The notes under the pieces are model-generated. The model did not search any database. It was not told where the DNA came from and worked only from the letters and a program-made list of their open reading frames with translations. The position numbers and the translations under genes were made by a program. A DNA stretch of 64,000 nucleotides from Pseudomonas fluorescens (GTDB taxonomy: Bacteria > Pseudomonadota > Gammaproteobacteria > Pseudomonadales > Pseudomonadaceae): positions 1 to 64,000 of the forward strand of contig NZ_CABVII010000018.1 in the NCBI RefSeq assembly GCF_902497995.1, written 5' to 3'. This document shows, in pieces, positions 26,988 to 35,752 of the stretch (the first letter of the stretch is position 1; each line of letters begins with the position of its first letter).

Positions 26988-27859
26988 CAGCCCAGCTCGA
27001 AGGTCGTGACGCCGAACACACGTTCGTGCGCGATCGCCGGAGGAGGGCCGAGGTACATGCGTGCGCAGCCGAAAACCTCGATCATGCCCTGTTGGTGCAC
27101 GAGCGCCATCGCGGCGGGGTTATTCTGCGGGGCATCGAGAAACAGCGGGCCACCCTGGGCAAATTCCGCAAGGCGCGCGTAGAGGGCATTGGCTGCCAGG
27201 GCGTCATCGGCGAACAAGGGGCCGATCTTGTAGCCTTCCCGGCAGCGCCTGACTACGCCATAGCCGCTTAGCCTGCCCTCGCGCCGGCAACCCACGGCGA
27301 GTGCATCGGCCTGGGCTATCCACCCGCTCAGGAAGGTTGCGCGCGGGGCGGGGAAGCAGGTGCGGTCGTAATCGACAACCTGATCGAACGGGAAGGTGGC
27401 CAATGGGACGATGTCCTGGTCGTCTACCGGCGAGGTCGTCGGGCGGGCGGTGAGATTGGCACGAAAACGCATGTTGCGATGGGAGAAGACGAAACCGCCC
27501 TTGGCGTAGTAGTCCTGCATCGCGAAGACGCCGTCCATGCCGATGCTCGCGCCTGGGCGCAGGCGGGCGAGGAGTCGCTCGCGGCGTGCGTGCCAGAGGG
27601 TATTGCCCAGGCCTTGACCGCGATATTCAGGCCGGACGATGAAAAAACCCATGAAACCGAATTCGCCATTGTAGGAGGTGATGGCACCGCCGCCGATCAA
27701 TTCGCCGCCCTGGTACGCCGCGATGAAGGCGGCAGGGTCCGTAGCCCAGAACAGCTCGGCATCGTGAAGGCCGGGATTCCAACCCTCACGGGCAGCCCAA
27801 TCGACGAGCTCGTCCAGCTCGGGACGGGTCATATTGCGTATGACCAGCTGATTCGACAC
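26987..27859 (-). CDS. Double-GNAT N-acetyltransferase
   Basis: A 290-residue GNAT protein. The N-terminal GNAT domain carries the acetyl-CoA loop VRPEYRGQGLGNTLWHARRERL (about residues 77-98). The C-terminal part, with AVGCRREGRLSGYGVVRRCREGYKIGPLFADD, matches the second acetyltransferase-like domain of this family. GTG 27859 with AGGAGA upstream is the start. Translational coupling to puuE suggests action in the same pathway or on the same substrate class; the acceptor is unknown. Confidence 0.85.
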   Translation of the reverse strand: MSNQLVIRNMTRPELDELVDWAAREGWNPGLHDAELFWATDPAAFIAAYQGGELIGGGAITSYNGEFGFMGFFIVRPEYRGQGLGNTLWHARRERLLARLRPGASIGMDGVFAMQDYYAKGGFVFSHRNMRFRANLTARPTTSPVDDQDIVPLATFPFDQVVDYDRTCFPAPRATFLSGWIAQADALAVGCRREGRLSGYGVVRRCREGYKIGPLFADDALAANALYARLAEFAQGGPLFLDAPQNNPAAMALVHQQGMIEVFGCARMYLGPPPAIAHERVFGVTTFELG

Positions 27860-27972
27860 CGCGAAGTTCTCCTCAGTCGCTAATCGAGCCTGTGGTCCAT
27901 CCCCACTCTGAACCCTTTCGGTATAGCTTCAACCCGAGTCGGGCGCTATGGAAGGACTGATAATGGCGCTGA

Positions 27973-28602
27973 TTAAAATCGCGGCGGGCTAGTTGAGCCG
28001 GCGCCACGAGGCTCTGTGTCACGCAGCATTGCCCGTGCCGGATCGGGTATGCCCGAGCTGGCGCTTGAATGGTTGGCCTTTGCCTCCAGTCTGGAAGCCC
28101 GTTTGCTGACCTCGTTGATATCGACAGGACTCAACGTGGTATAGGCGCCGCCGATGCGGAAGGTTGCGGGGATGCCCACCTTATAAAACTCGAGGCGTTT
28201 GTCGTTGCCTATGGCGAACCATCCATCGGCGCGCAATGCTTTTTCCAGAGCCTCGCGCTCTTGCGGTTGAAATTCCAGGCGAATGGATCGGTAGGTCAGT
28301 CTCTCCGGTGCCACACCCATGATCTTGGGGCTTCCCATAGGATCTGCTTCGCTGGAAAAGTTGTCTGTGACATCCAGTGTGATTTCCGCGCTACTGGCCG
28401 TTGCGCCAAAAACGACCATTGGCTTGCTGCGTGTGCACGATAGGTAGTTTTGGAAATCAATGCACTCTGTAAATCCTTGCGCTTGCCCGAGAGCTTGGCT
28501 TCCAGGAACAAAGAGTCCCGAAACCTGAACGGATGTCAGGCGTTCAGCAGAATGGGCAGTGCCTGCCACGAGTAGAAGAAAGATTGCTCCCATCTTGGTC
28601 AT
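27973..28602 (-). CDS. Exported protein of unknown function
   Basis: A 209-residue protein with a signal peptide (MTKMGAIFLLLVAGTAHSA). The mature part has ECIDFQNYLSCTRSKPMVVFG with two cysteines and a Ser/Ala-rich tail likely disordered. GAAGGAGCCGTGAC precedes the ATG. I do not recognise the family; a periplasmic location is the only supported statement. Confidence 0.7.
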   Translation of the reverse strand: MTKMGAIFLLLVAGTAHSAERLTSVQVSGLFVPGSQALGQAQGFTECIDFQNYLSCTRSKPMVVFGATASSAEITLDVTDNFSSEADPMGSPKIMGVAPERLTYRSIRLEFQPQEREALEKALRADGWFAIGNDKRLEFYKVGIPATFRIGGAYTTLSPVDINEVSKRASRLEAKANHSSASSGIPDPARAMLRDTEPRGAGSTSPPRF

Positions 28603-28824
28603 GTCACGGCTCCTTCAGATCTATCGGGTTTGATATGAATCATGGATCGCCTGTCGATCCCTGATGCGCAACGCGCTTTACCGGATCCGTGCTGGCGTTT
28701 TCCGTACGAGGGGATGTTAGTCATTAAAATAGCTTGCGGCCGTTGTGTGACACATTTGTTCAGAATCTGCACTGTTTCTGAAGCAAGCAGGAGGTGTCAG
28801 CGCTCGCTCAACGCTCCTCTGATT

Positions 28825-28902
28825 TGCGGTCATGGAACCCGTATCCACGACTGCCAGGAACGTGCGCAACCAGTCGATCTGCAAATCCTTGGAATGAATC
28901 AT
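28825..28902 (-). pseudogene. LysR regulator fragment (HTH start only)
   Basis: On the minus strand, KDLQIDWLRTFLAVVDTGSMTA matches the first helix of a LysR winged HTH. The following residues no longer resemble the family and the frame ends at 28717 without a co-inducer domain. It is divergent from the azlC-azlD remnant, the usual place for that locus's regulator. Confidence 0.6.
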
Positions 28903-29023
28903 CGTGTCCAGACATTCGATAATCGAATGCCTTGGATAACAGATATTCGCTTTTCTGGGTGACCCATGGGCATTCACACTGGTCGCCACAACGACCGCAA
29001 TAGCGATGCAGTGAGTAGGGCCA

Positions 29024-29393
29024 ATGACCCACCCATACACGAGAAACGAGATCCTGCGAGGGGCGAGGGATGCTCTGCCGGTCATGTTCAAACGCAAGGT
29101 GATCCCGGCCTTGTTCTTCATGGCGGACGAGGGCTGGGCGATCAGTTATGCCGACACGCCTGGCGGGTTATCTGCTGCTGCGCAAACGCAAGCTCGGGCC
29201 GCGTGCCCGCGCGGTCATGGAGGCCGCACCGGGGTGTGTGCTGATCTCGGTGATCGCGCCACACTTCGTCTCGCCTCATCCTGAAGAATTGCTCGCATTG
29301 GCCATCACGCTGGTTGCCGCGTGGCGCTTGCCGATGCTGTTCACCGTCGCGATTGCCGTGGGGTCGCTGGCGGGGCTGCGGTTGCTCCTGTAG
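29024..29393 (+). pseudogene. Decayed azlC-azlD branched-chain amino acid exporter locus
   Basis: From ATG 29024 the frame gives NEILRGARDALPVM, an AzlC N-terminus, then jumps to LFFMADEGWAIS, which resembles an internal AzlC segment (FxLTDE), so most of AzlC is deleted. In another frame, from about 29151 to the stop at 29393, TRLAGYLLLRKRKLGPRARAVMEAAPG and VLISVIAP match AzlD. The two reading frames meet around 29145. Intact AzlC and AzlD are about 230 and 110 residues. The locus is clearly broken. Confidence 0.7.
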
Positions 29394-29467
29394 GTGCTGA
29401 GTAATTTGCATCATCAGGCAACGAAACCTTCGGTAGTATGCCCTCAATTTTCTACGAGCCTGGAACC

Positions 29468-30106
29468 ATGGACCCGAACACTCTGCTGGCTTTTACCCTG
29501 GTCGCCGCGATTGCCATCGCCAGCCCGGGGCCTGCGACATTGATGGCGATCAACAACAGCCTGGCCCATGGCCAACGCAGCGCAATGTGGTCCTCGCTGG
29601 GCAATGCCAGTGGCCTGTTCTGCCTGTCGGCGGCTGCGATGCTGGGGTTGGGGGCGCTGCTTGCCAGCTCCGAAGTGTTGTTCAACATGGTCAAGATCGT
29701 CGGCGCCGGGTATCTGTTCTACCTGGGGGTGAGGCAACTGCTCAACAAGACGCCGCTGCTGGCTAATGGCATTCAGGAGGGGCAGAGCCTGCGGCCCACA
29801 CGGCTAAAACTGTACAGGTCGGCGTTTTTTACCGCGCTGTCCAACCCCAAGGCGACGCTGTTTTTTACGGCGTTGTTCCCGCAGTTCATCGACCAGGGCG
29901 CAGCCCTGTTCCCGCAGTTTCTGATCCTGACCGCGATTTTCATGGCGCTCTCAGTGTCGTCGTTGAGCCTGTATGCCGCGCTGGCCTCGCGCGCCAAGGG
30001 CGTGCTGGTACGACCCGAGCTGTCCCGCTGGGTTAGCCGGGTGGTGGGGGTAACGTTCATCGGATTTGGTGCTGCGATTCTCGCTATACGTAGGCAGACG
30101 GCCTAA
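29468..30106 (+). CDS. LysE/RhtB-family amino acid exporter
   Basis: A 212-residue inner-membrane protein with six hydrophobic segments. FTLVAAIAIASPGPATLMAINNSLAHGQR is the conserved LysE-family opening, and SNPKATLFFTALFPQF matches the mid-protein signature. It exports amino acids or homoserine lactone-like compounds; specificity cannot be read. ATG 29468 gives the standard N-terminus; the longer frame from 29438 adds ten residues without support. Confidence 0.9.
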   Translation: MDPNTLLAFTLVAAIAIASPGPATLMAINNSLAHGQRSAMWSSLGNASGLFCLSAAAMLGLGALLASSEVLFNMVKIVGAGYLFYLGVRQLLNKTPLLANGIQEGQSLRPTRLKLYRSAFFTALSNPKATLFFTALFPQFIDQGAALFPQFLILTAIFMALSVSSLSLYAALASRAKGVLVRPELSRWVSRVVGVTFIGFGAAILAIRRQTA

Positions 30107-30151
30107 GACACGAGTGTTGATAGCGGCCGGGTAACGCAGCTCCGAGTCTTG

Positions 30152-30727
30152 TTATTCCGGCTCCGCGGGAACAAGGTTGGTTCCGTCGTCAATGGGTTTT
30201 GAAGGCGGATACACCGTCAGAGGCGGAGAGATAATGAATGTTGCATCCTGCTTAAACAACTGACTTCCATCAGACTTGCCTAGCCAGAGTTCGAAGTTAG
30301 AATGCCGTATGTAGTGTTTAGGGAAATTGACAGATTCAAATGAGCGAGCTTCAGAGCTGGCAAGCCCCGATACAACACAGAATGTGGCATCTTCCTTGAA
30401 AAGCTGGTCATCGGTCTGCTTTGCCAACTTCAATCTATAATTCTGGTGCCTCAAAAAGTGGCCTGGATAGTTGACAGATTCGAATGAGCGGCATTTGCCT
30501 GCCAGCCCTGGCACAAGTCGAAACGTTGCGTCGTTCCTACCCAGCTTGTCGTTAGCGACGATGGGATCGATGTAACCCAAAGAGAGTCGATGGCGAATGT
30601 AACGATCGGGATAGTTCCACGACTTGAAGGAATTAGGCTCTTGGGCATAGCTGAACTGTGACAGCAGTTGCGATAAGAACACTGCCGAGACCACGGCCAG
30701 ACCTTTTAGGAAATAGTTTAAATACAT
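30152..30727 (-). CDS. Secreted AbfB-domain (CBM42-like) beta-trefoil protein
   Basis: A 191-residue secreted protein (signal peptide about 28 residues, ending SYA) made almost only of three repeats: SFKSWNYPDRYIRH...DATFRLVPGLAG, SFESVNYPGHFLRH...DATFCVVSGLA and SFESVNFPKHYIRH...DATFIISPPL. These are the three leaves of an AbfB trefoil, known as the arabinofuranose-binding module of fungal arabinofuranosidases. No catalytic domain is attached. A lectin-like role toward plant arabinan or another furanose glycan is an inference. Confidence 0.85.
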   Translation of the reverse strand: MYLNYFLKGLAVVSAVFLSQLLSQFSYAQEPNSFKSWNYPDRYIRHRLSLGYIDPIVANDKLGRNDATFRLVPGLAGKCRSFESVNYPGHFLRHQNYRLKLAKQTDDQLFKEDATFCVVSGLASSEARSFESVNFPKHYIRHSNFELWLGKSDGSQLFKQDATFIISPPLTVYPPSKPIDDGTNLVPAEPE

Positions 30728-31042
30728 GCGCCACCTTTTCCTGTAGTACCGGTTATCTGCCCATCGTTATGCACCAGAGCCTGCGACTTGCCTGAAGATT
30801 ATCCATGGGACGTGCCGATGGCTAACTCTAATTTGGCATAATTTTTATCGCCTAATATTCTGAAAAATGTCGTTGCGGATTTTTTTTCGCTAAGTCCTGA
30901 CAATAGTTAATGTTATTAAAGGCAGCTAATGCTGTATTGGACAAGCTGTCCTGTGATCGCTATTGGCTGAAAGCTGCCTGTCACGAAGAGCTGCTATCGA
31001 CCCAAGTGGACATTCGCCAAGGGTATAAATAAGTTTTGTATT
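30728..31042. other. AT-rich intergenic region
   Basis: About 315 bp between the AbfB gene start and the sulfatase terminator. It is markedly AT-rich (for instance around 30835-30930) and should hold the AbfB promoter. No gene or repeat recognised. Confidence 0.45.
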
Positions 31043-31076
31043 GTCAAAAATACCGCCCACTCATACGTGGGCGGTA
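31043..31076 (-). terminator. Rho-independent terminator of the sulfatase gene
   Basis: TACCGCCCAC (31051-31060) pairs perfectly with GTGGGCGGTA (31067-31076) around a six-base loop. On the minus strand the hairpin is followed by TATTTTTG, a U-rich tail, 28 bp after the sulfatase stop. Confidence 0.85.
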
Positions 31077-31103
31077 CGATGATTTATTAATGAGGTTGTC
31101 CTT

Positions 31104-32672
31104 TCATTTTTTCTCATCAATTTTTGCATCTACGGCAGCACGGATCTGATCGATGCTGAAGCTGGCCGGTTTTTGACTCGGTGGATAGTCGATGAAGGTT
31201 TGCAGGAATGCAGCCGATTTCATCACGGCCATTTCGGTCAGATAAACGTTCTTGGTGGACCAGTCATAGTACTGATCGGATACGACGTCGGCGCGTTCGT
31301 AGGGGTCCATGCGCAGGTTGAAGATTTTCGGCACCCTCAGGCACACGAAAGGTTCACTCCAGACTTTGAAACCACCCGGTTCGCGCTGTTCGCAGAAGAC
31401 CGCTTTCCAGTTGCCATAGCGCATGGAAACCAGCACGCCGTCGTCGTTGAAGTAGAAGAAATCCTTGCGTTCGCCCTTGGGCTGCTGGCCCGTCAGGTAC
31501 GGCAGTTGGTTATAACCATCAAGGTGCACCTTGAAATTGGTACCGCCGGCCGTGGGTGCCCAGCCCTTTAGCAGCTTGTCCTTCACACTGGTGTCGCCTG
31601 CGGCAGCCAGCAAGGTCGGGAACCAGTCCAGGCCCGAGAATATCTCGTTCGAGACTTCGCCCGGCTTGATCTTGCCCGGCCAGCGGATCATCGCCGGCAC
31701 CCGGAATGCGCCTTCCCAATTGGAATTTTTCTCGTTGCGAAAGGGCGTGGTCGCGGCGTCCGGCCAGCCGAACTGGTTCGGGCCATTATCGGTGGTGTAG
31801 ACGACGATGGTGTTGTCGGCGATTTTCAGGTCATCCAGGGTTTTCAGCAGCTTGCCGACATCACCGTCATGCTCGAGCATTCCGTCCGCGTATTCGTTGC
31901 CGGGCATACCGCTTTGCCCCTTCATCGAGTCACGCACATGGGTATACGCGTGCATCCGGGTGGTATTCATCCAGACAAAGAAAGGCTTGTCGGCCTTGGC
32001 CTGTTTCTCGATAAACGCCTGCGCCGCCGCGGTGGTTTCGTCGTCGATGGTTTCCATGCGCTTGGCGGTCAGGGCGCCGGTGTCTTCTATCTTGCCATCG
32101 GCGAAGCTGTGGATCACCCCGCGCGGGGAAGCGGCCTTGACGAACTCGGCATCATCCTTCGGCCAGTAGGGACGCTCCGGCTCTTCTTCGGCGTTGAGGT
32201 GGTACAGGTTGCCAAAGAATTCGTCGAACCCGTGGGCGGTCGGCAGGTATTCGTCACGGTCACCGAGGTGATTCTTGCCGAACTGGCCGGTGGCGTAACC
32301 CTGGGACTTAAGAGCCTGGGCAATGGTGATGTCACGTTTTTGCAGACCGACAGTCGAACCTGGCATGCCCACTTTGGTCAGGCCGGTACGCAACGGTGCC
32401 TGTCCGGTAATGAATGAAGAGCGTCCTGCGGTGCAACTGTTCTCCGCGTAATAGTCGGTGAACATCATCCCTTCCCTGGCAATGCGGTCGATATTTGGCG
32501 TCTTGTAGCCCACTACGCCCATGGAATAGGCGCTGATGTTGGTCTGGCCAACGTCGTCGCCGAAGATCACCAGAATGTTGGTTTTTTCCGCGGCTGCGGC
32601 AGTGGCCGAAAAAGCCATCACCGAGACGGCCAACAGGGCATATCCCGTTAGCCACTTGCGTTTACGGGTCAT
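31104..32672 (-). CDS. Periplasmic arylsulfatase (Cys-type, needs formylglycine)
   Basis: A 522-residue sulfatase with a signal peptide (about residues 1-28). The sulfatase motif CTAGRSS holds Cys 80, which must be converted to formylglycine. Metal ligands start with ILVIFGDDVGQTN; GKNHLGD and YTTDNGPNQFGWPD are further active-site blocks. ATG 32672 gives the signal peptide; the longer frame upstream has none. It releases sulfate from aryl or alkyl sulfate esters. No formylglycine-generating enzyme gene lies in the window. It is divergent from the esterase operon and shares the G/C-tract intergenic region. Confidence 0.9.
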   Translation of the reverse strand: MTRKRKWLTGYALLAVSVMAFSATAAAAEKTNILVIFGDDVGQTNISAYSMGVVGYKTPNIDRIAREGMMFTDYYAENSCTAGRSSFITGQAPLRTGLTKVGMPGSTVGLQKRDITIAQALKSQGYATGQFGKNHLGDRDEYLPTAHGFDEFFGNLYHLNAEEEPERPYWPKDDAEFVKAASPRGVIHSFADGKIEDTGALTAKRMETIDDETTAAAQAFIEKQAKADKPFFVWMNTTRMHAYTHVRDSMKGQSGMPGNEYADGMLEHDGDVGKLLKTLDDLKIADNTIVVYTTDNGPNQFGWPDAATTPFRNEKNSNWEGAFRVPAMIRWPGKIKPGEVSNEIFSGLDWFPTLLAAAGDTSVKDKLLKGWAPTAGGTNFKVHLDGYNQLPYLTGQQPKGERKDFFYFNDDGVLVSMRYGNWKAVFCEQREPGGFKVWSEPFVCLRVPKIFNLRMDPYERADVVSDQYYDWSTKNVYLTEMAVMKSAAFLQTFIDYPPSQKPASFSIDQIRAAVDAKIDEKK

Positions 32673-32863
32673 ATTGGCTGCTCCCTTGAACTTGAGTTGA
32701 GGTTGGCCACCAACCTTGTGCGGTTGCACTAACTCAAGGGTCCTCGCGTCAATGCGACCAGACAGGTGCAATGCAGGCATCCTTTTCACGGTAGCCCAAC
32801 TGAGGTTTTCAGCTTTGTCAACCGATGGCTGGCTCGCTGCTTTTTGGTGAGGCCCGGGGCTTA

Positions 32864-32877
32864 CCCCCCCATCGAGG
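32864..32877. promoter_or_regulatory. G/C-tract operator site 1
   Basis: C7 (32864-32870) followed by ATCGAGGG, with CCCGGGG just to the left. It lies about 85 bp before the esterase start and 190 bp before the divergent sulfatase. It fits the shared pattern ACCCCCC(C)-N3-7-GGG found at the other island promoters. Confidence 0.45.
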
Positions 32878-32953
32878 GTAGCCACCTTAATTCTGCTGCT
32901 CCGTAAGCTATTGCTGATGCGCGGTATACGGAGTCCCTGCGAACGGAGTGGCA

Positions 32954-34270
32954 ATGAAAAACAACAAAAAACAACAGGCGCAACCAGAGCAACCGGTAAT
33001 CGGTATGCCCCGGGTATTGCGTGCGGAGCAGCCCGATCGCGAGGCGCGTGCATTCTTGCGCCTGGCCAACTTCTCCATGTGCCTGCGCCCCGCAGAGGAT
33101 TTCTCGCTGCCCAGGCTGCGCCAGGGCTGGCGATTGACGGCCCTGGCTCTGGGGCGCAACCCGCCGGTGGGCTCGGTGACCGAGCAAATGATCGACGGGC
33201 CGGGCGGCGCAATCGCGCTGCGCATCTTCAAACCTGACAAGGGAGAACCGTTGCAGCCCGCGTTCATGTGGTTGTTCGGCGGCGGTTTCATCATCGGCGA
33301 TCTGGACACCGCCGACGGTATTTGCCGCAGCATCGCTTTGGCCGCCAATTGCATTGTCGTTGCCGTGCGCTATCGTCTGGCGCCGGAGCACGATTTGTCT
33401 GCAGGCCGTGCCGATGCCCTGGCGGCGCTCGAATGGCTGGCACAAAACGGCGCGCAATTAGGGATCGATACCAGCCGCCTGGCGATAGGGGGCGATTCGG
33501 CAGGCGGCAATCTCTGCGCGGCCGTTGCCCAGGAAAGCCTGCGTCGCGGTGGCCCGGAACTGAGCCTGCAAGTGCTGGTTTATCCGGCAACCGAGTTGGT
33601 GGAGAAATTCCCTTCCTACGCGCAGAACGCACACAGTCGGTTGCTGCTGACCGATCATGCCGTGCAATGGATCGAACAGACCCTGGCGCCTTCGCTCGAC
33701 ACTCTGGACCTGCTTGATCCCTGGTATTCCCCGCGCCGCAGCCCGGACCTGCGCGGCCTGGCACCGGCAGTCGTCGTCAGTGCCGGTTTCGATCCGATCC
33801 GCGATGACGGCCTGGACTATGCCGCCCGTCTGCGCGCGGCCGACGTGCCGGTGGAACTGTTGCACTACAGGGGCCAGTTCCACGGGTTCCTCAATTTCGA
33901 TTCAGTCAACGGTGCCAGTCGCGATGCATTGCAACGCATCGGCGATGCATTGAAGGGCGTATTCGGCAAACAACCGGCAGCGGACCGGACGATCGAGATC
34001 GCCGACAAAATGCCCCGCAGGCATTCGCGTCTGCGCGCCACCGCCGACGATCTCGCGACCTCTACCCTGACCACCTGGATCGTCACCGAACGGTGGGGGA
34101 GAACCTTGCTGCAACAGCTGTCACCCAGGGCGGTGAGCGCCTGCCGGCTGTTGATCAAACCCTGGCTCATGCCCTGCGCGATCATGCGGCGCAAAGCCAT
34201 TTCCGGCCTCGGCCGGCTGGCCGCGCGCCAAACCTGGCCGACAGAGAAAAACTTCACTGTGAAATCTTGA
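32954..34270 (+). CDS. Hormone-sensitive-lipase-type alpha/beta hydrolase with C-terminal extension
   Basis: A 438-residue hydrolase. The nucleophile is Ser 182 in IGGDSAGGN; the acid and His lie in FDPIRDDG and QFHGFLNF. The oxyanion motif, normally HGGG, reads FGGG (LFGGGFIIGD), an unusual loss of His. About 100 basic, partly hydrophobic residues follow the usual end of the fold and could bind a membrane or granule. ATG 32954 is used because GGAG sits 5 bp upstream. It likely cleaves a carboxylic ester, and it leads an operon with the PHA synthase genes. Confidence 0.83.
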   Translation: MKNNKKQQAQPEQPVIGMPRVLRAEQPDREARAFLRLANFSMCLRPAEDFSLPRLRQGWRLTALALGRNPPVGSVTEQMIDGPGGAIALRIFKPDKGEPLQPAFMWLFGGGFIIGDLDTADGICRSIALAANCIVVAVRYRLAPEHDLSAGRADALAALEWLAQNGAQLGIDTSRLAIGGDSAGGNLCAAVAQESLRRGGPELSLQVLVYPATELVEKFPSYAQNAHSRLLLTDHAVQWIEQTLAPSLDTLDLLDPWYSPRRSPDLRGLAPAVVVSAGFDPIRDDGLDYAARLRAADVPVELLHYRGQFHGFLNFDSVNGASRDALQRIGDALKGVFGKQPAADRTIEIADKMPRRHSRLRATADDLATSTLTTWIVTERWGRTLLQQLSPRAVSACRLLIKPWLMPCAIMRRKAISGLGRLAARQTWPTEKNFTVKS

Positions 34271-34284
34271 TCGAGGAATACGTC

Positions 34285-34689
34285 ATGGCATTACCTGATC
34301 CGTTTAGACTGTATCGCGAGGCCATTACCCGATTTGAAAACAGCATCAATGCCCTGGCCGCCCGCAATATCGATTCAAAAGAGCTTGGCCTTGTGATCGA
34401 CCAATATTCCCGGGTCTCGCTCGGCTTGCAGCACCTGTCGCAGACTTCGCTGGAGCGCTTGCACAAGCGCATGGGCTTGCCCAGCCGCGCCGAAGTCGAC
34501 ACCCTTGCCGCCTCTTTGCGGCGTGTGGAGGACAAGCTCGATCAATTGCTTCCAGCGCCAACCACGACGGCGATTGCACCGCAACCGCCACGCACGCGAC
34601 GCCCACTGGCTGAAGTGCGCCCGGCGCCTCTCAAACCGGCATCCAAGCGCAAACGAAAGGCAGGAGGTGACGATGAGCCGGCCGCATGA
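34285..34689 (+). CDS. Miniature PhaE-like PHA synthase subunit
   Basis: A 134-residue protein. Residues about 10-95 form helices ending with GLPSRAEVDTLAASLRRVEDKLDQL, which resembles the C-terminal end of PhaE and of granule-associated proteins. The Pro/Lys/Arg-rich tail (about 95-134) looks disordered and basic. Normal PhaE is about 350 residues, so the N-terminal two thirds are missing. It overlaps the following PHA synthase-like gene by 17 bp, implying coupling and a physical partnership. Confidence 0.65.
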   Translation: MALPDPFRLYREAITRFENSINALAARNIDSKELGLVIDQYSRVSLGLQHLSQTSLERLHKRMGLPSRAEVDTLAASLRRVEDKLDQLLPAPTTTAIAPQPPRTRRPLAEVRPAPLKPASKRKRKAGGDDEPAA

Positions 34690-35749
34690 CAACAAGCCCG
34701 CCGACCTGTCGTTGACCGACAGGCTGCGTTCAGAGGTCAGCATGATGGCCCAACGCAGCCTCAAGGGCCTCGAGTATCTCTGCACGCCGCCGCCAGCCGT
34801 GGGCTTGACGCCAAAGTCGCTACTGCACCGTCGCGGCACCCTGGGCCTGTACCACTATCACGCAACATCGGACGAGATCTATCGCGTGCCGTTGCTGTTT
34901 GTCATGGCGACGACCAGCAAGGCGGCCATCTTCGATCTGACGAAGGGGCAGAGCCTGATCGAGTTTCTCCTCGCAAAGGGTTACGACGTCTATGTCATGG
35001 ACTGGAATGCACCGAGCCGGGAAGAGTCCCACCTGAAGCTTGAGCACTACGTGCTCGACTTCATTCCCGATTGCATTCGCCGCGTGCAGCAAGACTCGGG
35101 CGTGCAAGACATCACGCTGATCGGCTACTGCATGGGCGGTGTCCTTTCGACCCTGTATGCCGCACTGCATCCCGGCGGACCGTTGAAGAACCTGGTGTGT
35201 TTCACAACGCCTATCGACTGGACGAAGATGCCGCTGGCCAAACAACGTCACTTCAAGGCCGAGCGCTTGATCGATGCCACGGGCGTCGTCCCGCCACAGA
35301 CCATCGTCAAGGCGATTGAACTGCATCGACCCGCAGGCCGTATTGCCGGCCGGGCGCGGCTCTGGGACAACATGTGGAACGACGACTACGTCAGGGGTTA
35401 CCGCATGATGGCGCGATTCAGCGACGAAACCCTGCCGCTTCCCGGCGAATACTTCCGGCAGCTCCACCAGGAACTGGGGCAAAAGAATTCGCTGTACGAA
35501 GGCGGCTTGCGCATCGCTGGCCAAGAGGTCGATTTGAAGAAGATCGAGGTGTCGCTGCTGCACGTCATCGCCAAGTATGACTCTCTGGTTCCGCCGGACT
35601 GCGCGCAGCCTTTGGTGGCCCGCGTGGGTTCGCGCGACAAGGAAGAGCTGATGCTGCCGGGTGGTCATGTCAGCGTGGTGGCGGGACCGGCCGCAGTCAA
35701 GCGGATGTGGCCCAGGCTCGATCAATGGCTGGGAGGGCGATCCGTTTGA
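34673..35749 (+). CDS. phaC: Class III-type PHA synthase (PhaC-like)
   Basis: A 358-residue alpha/beta protein with the PhaC lipase-like box GYCMGG (Cys 153), catalytic Asp 303 (KYDSLVPP) and His 332 (GGHVSVVAG). FDLTKGQSLIEFLLAKGYDVYVMDWNAP is a classic PhaC block. Length and box agree with class III PhaC, which polymerises short-chain (R)-3-hydroxyacyl-CoA with PhaE. Pseudomonads usually have class II synthases of about 560 residues in a phaC1ZC2D cluster, so this is atypical. ATG 34673 follows AGGAGGTGACG. Confidence 0.85.
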   Translation: MSRPHDNKPADLSLTDRLRSEVSMMAQRSLKGLEYLCTPPPAVGLTPKSLLHRRGTLGLYHYHATSDEIYRVPLLFVMATTSKAAIFDLTKGQSLIEFLLAKGYDVYVMDWNAPSREESHLKLEHYVLDFIPDCIRRVQQDSGVQDITLIGYCMGGVLSTLYAALHPGGPLKNLVCFTTPIDWTKMPLAKQRHFKAERLIDATGVVPPQTIVKAIELHRPAGRIAGRARLWDNMWNDDYVRGYRMMARFSDETLPLPGEYFRQLHQELGQKNSLYEGGLRIAGQEVDLKKIEVSLLHVIAKYDSLVPPDCAQPLVARVGSRDKEELMLPGGHVSVVAGPAAVKRMWPRLDQWLGGRSV

Positions 35750-35752
35750 TCC

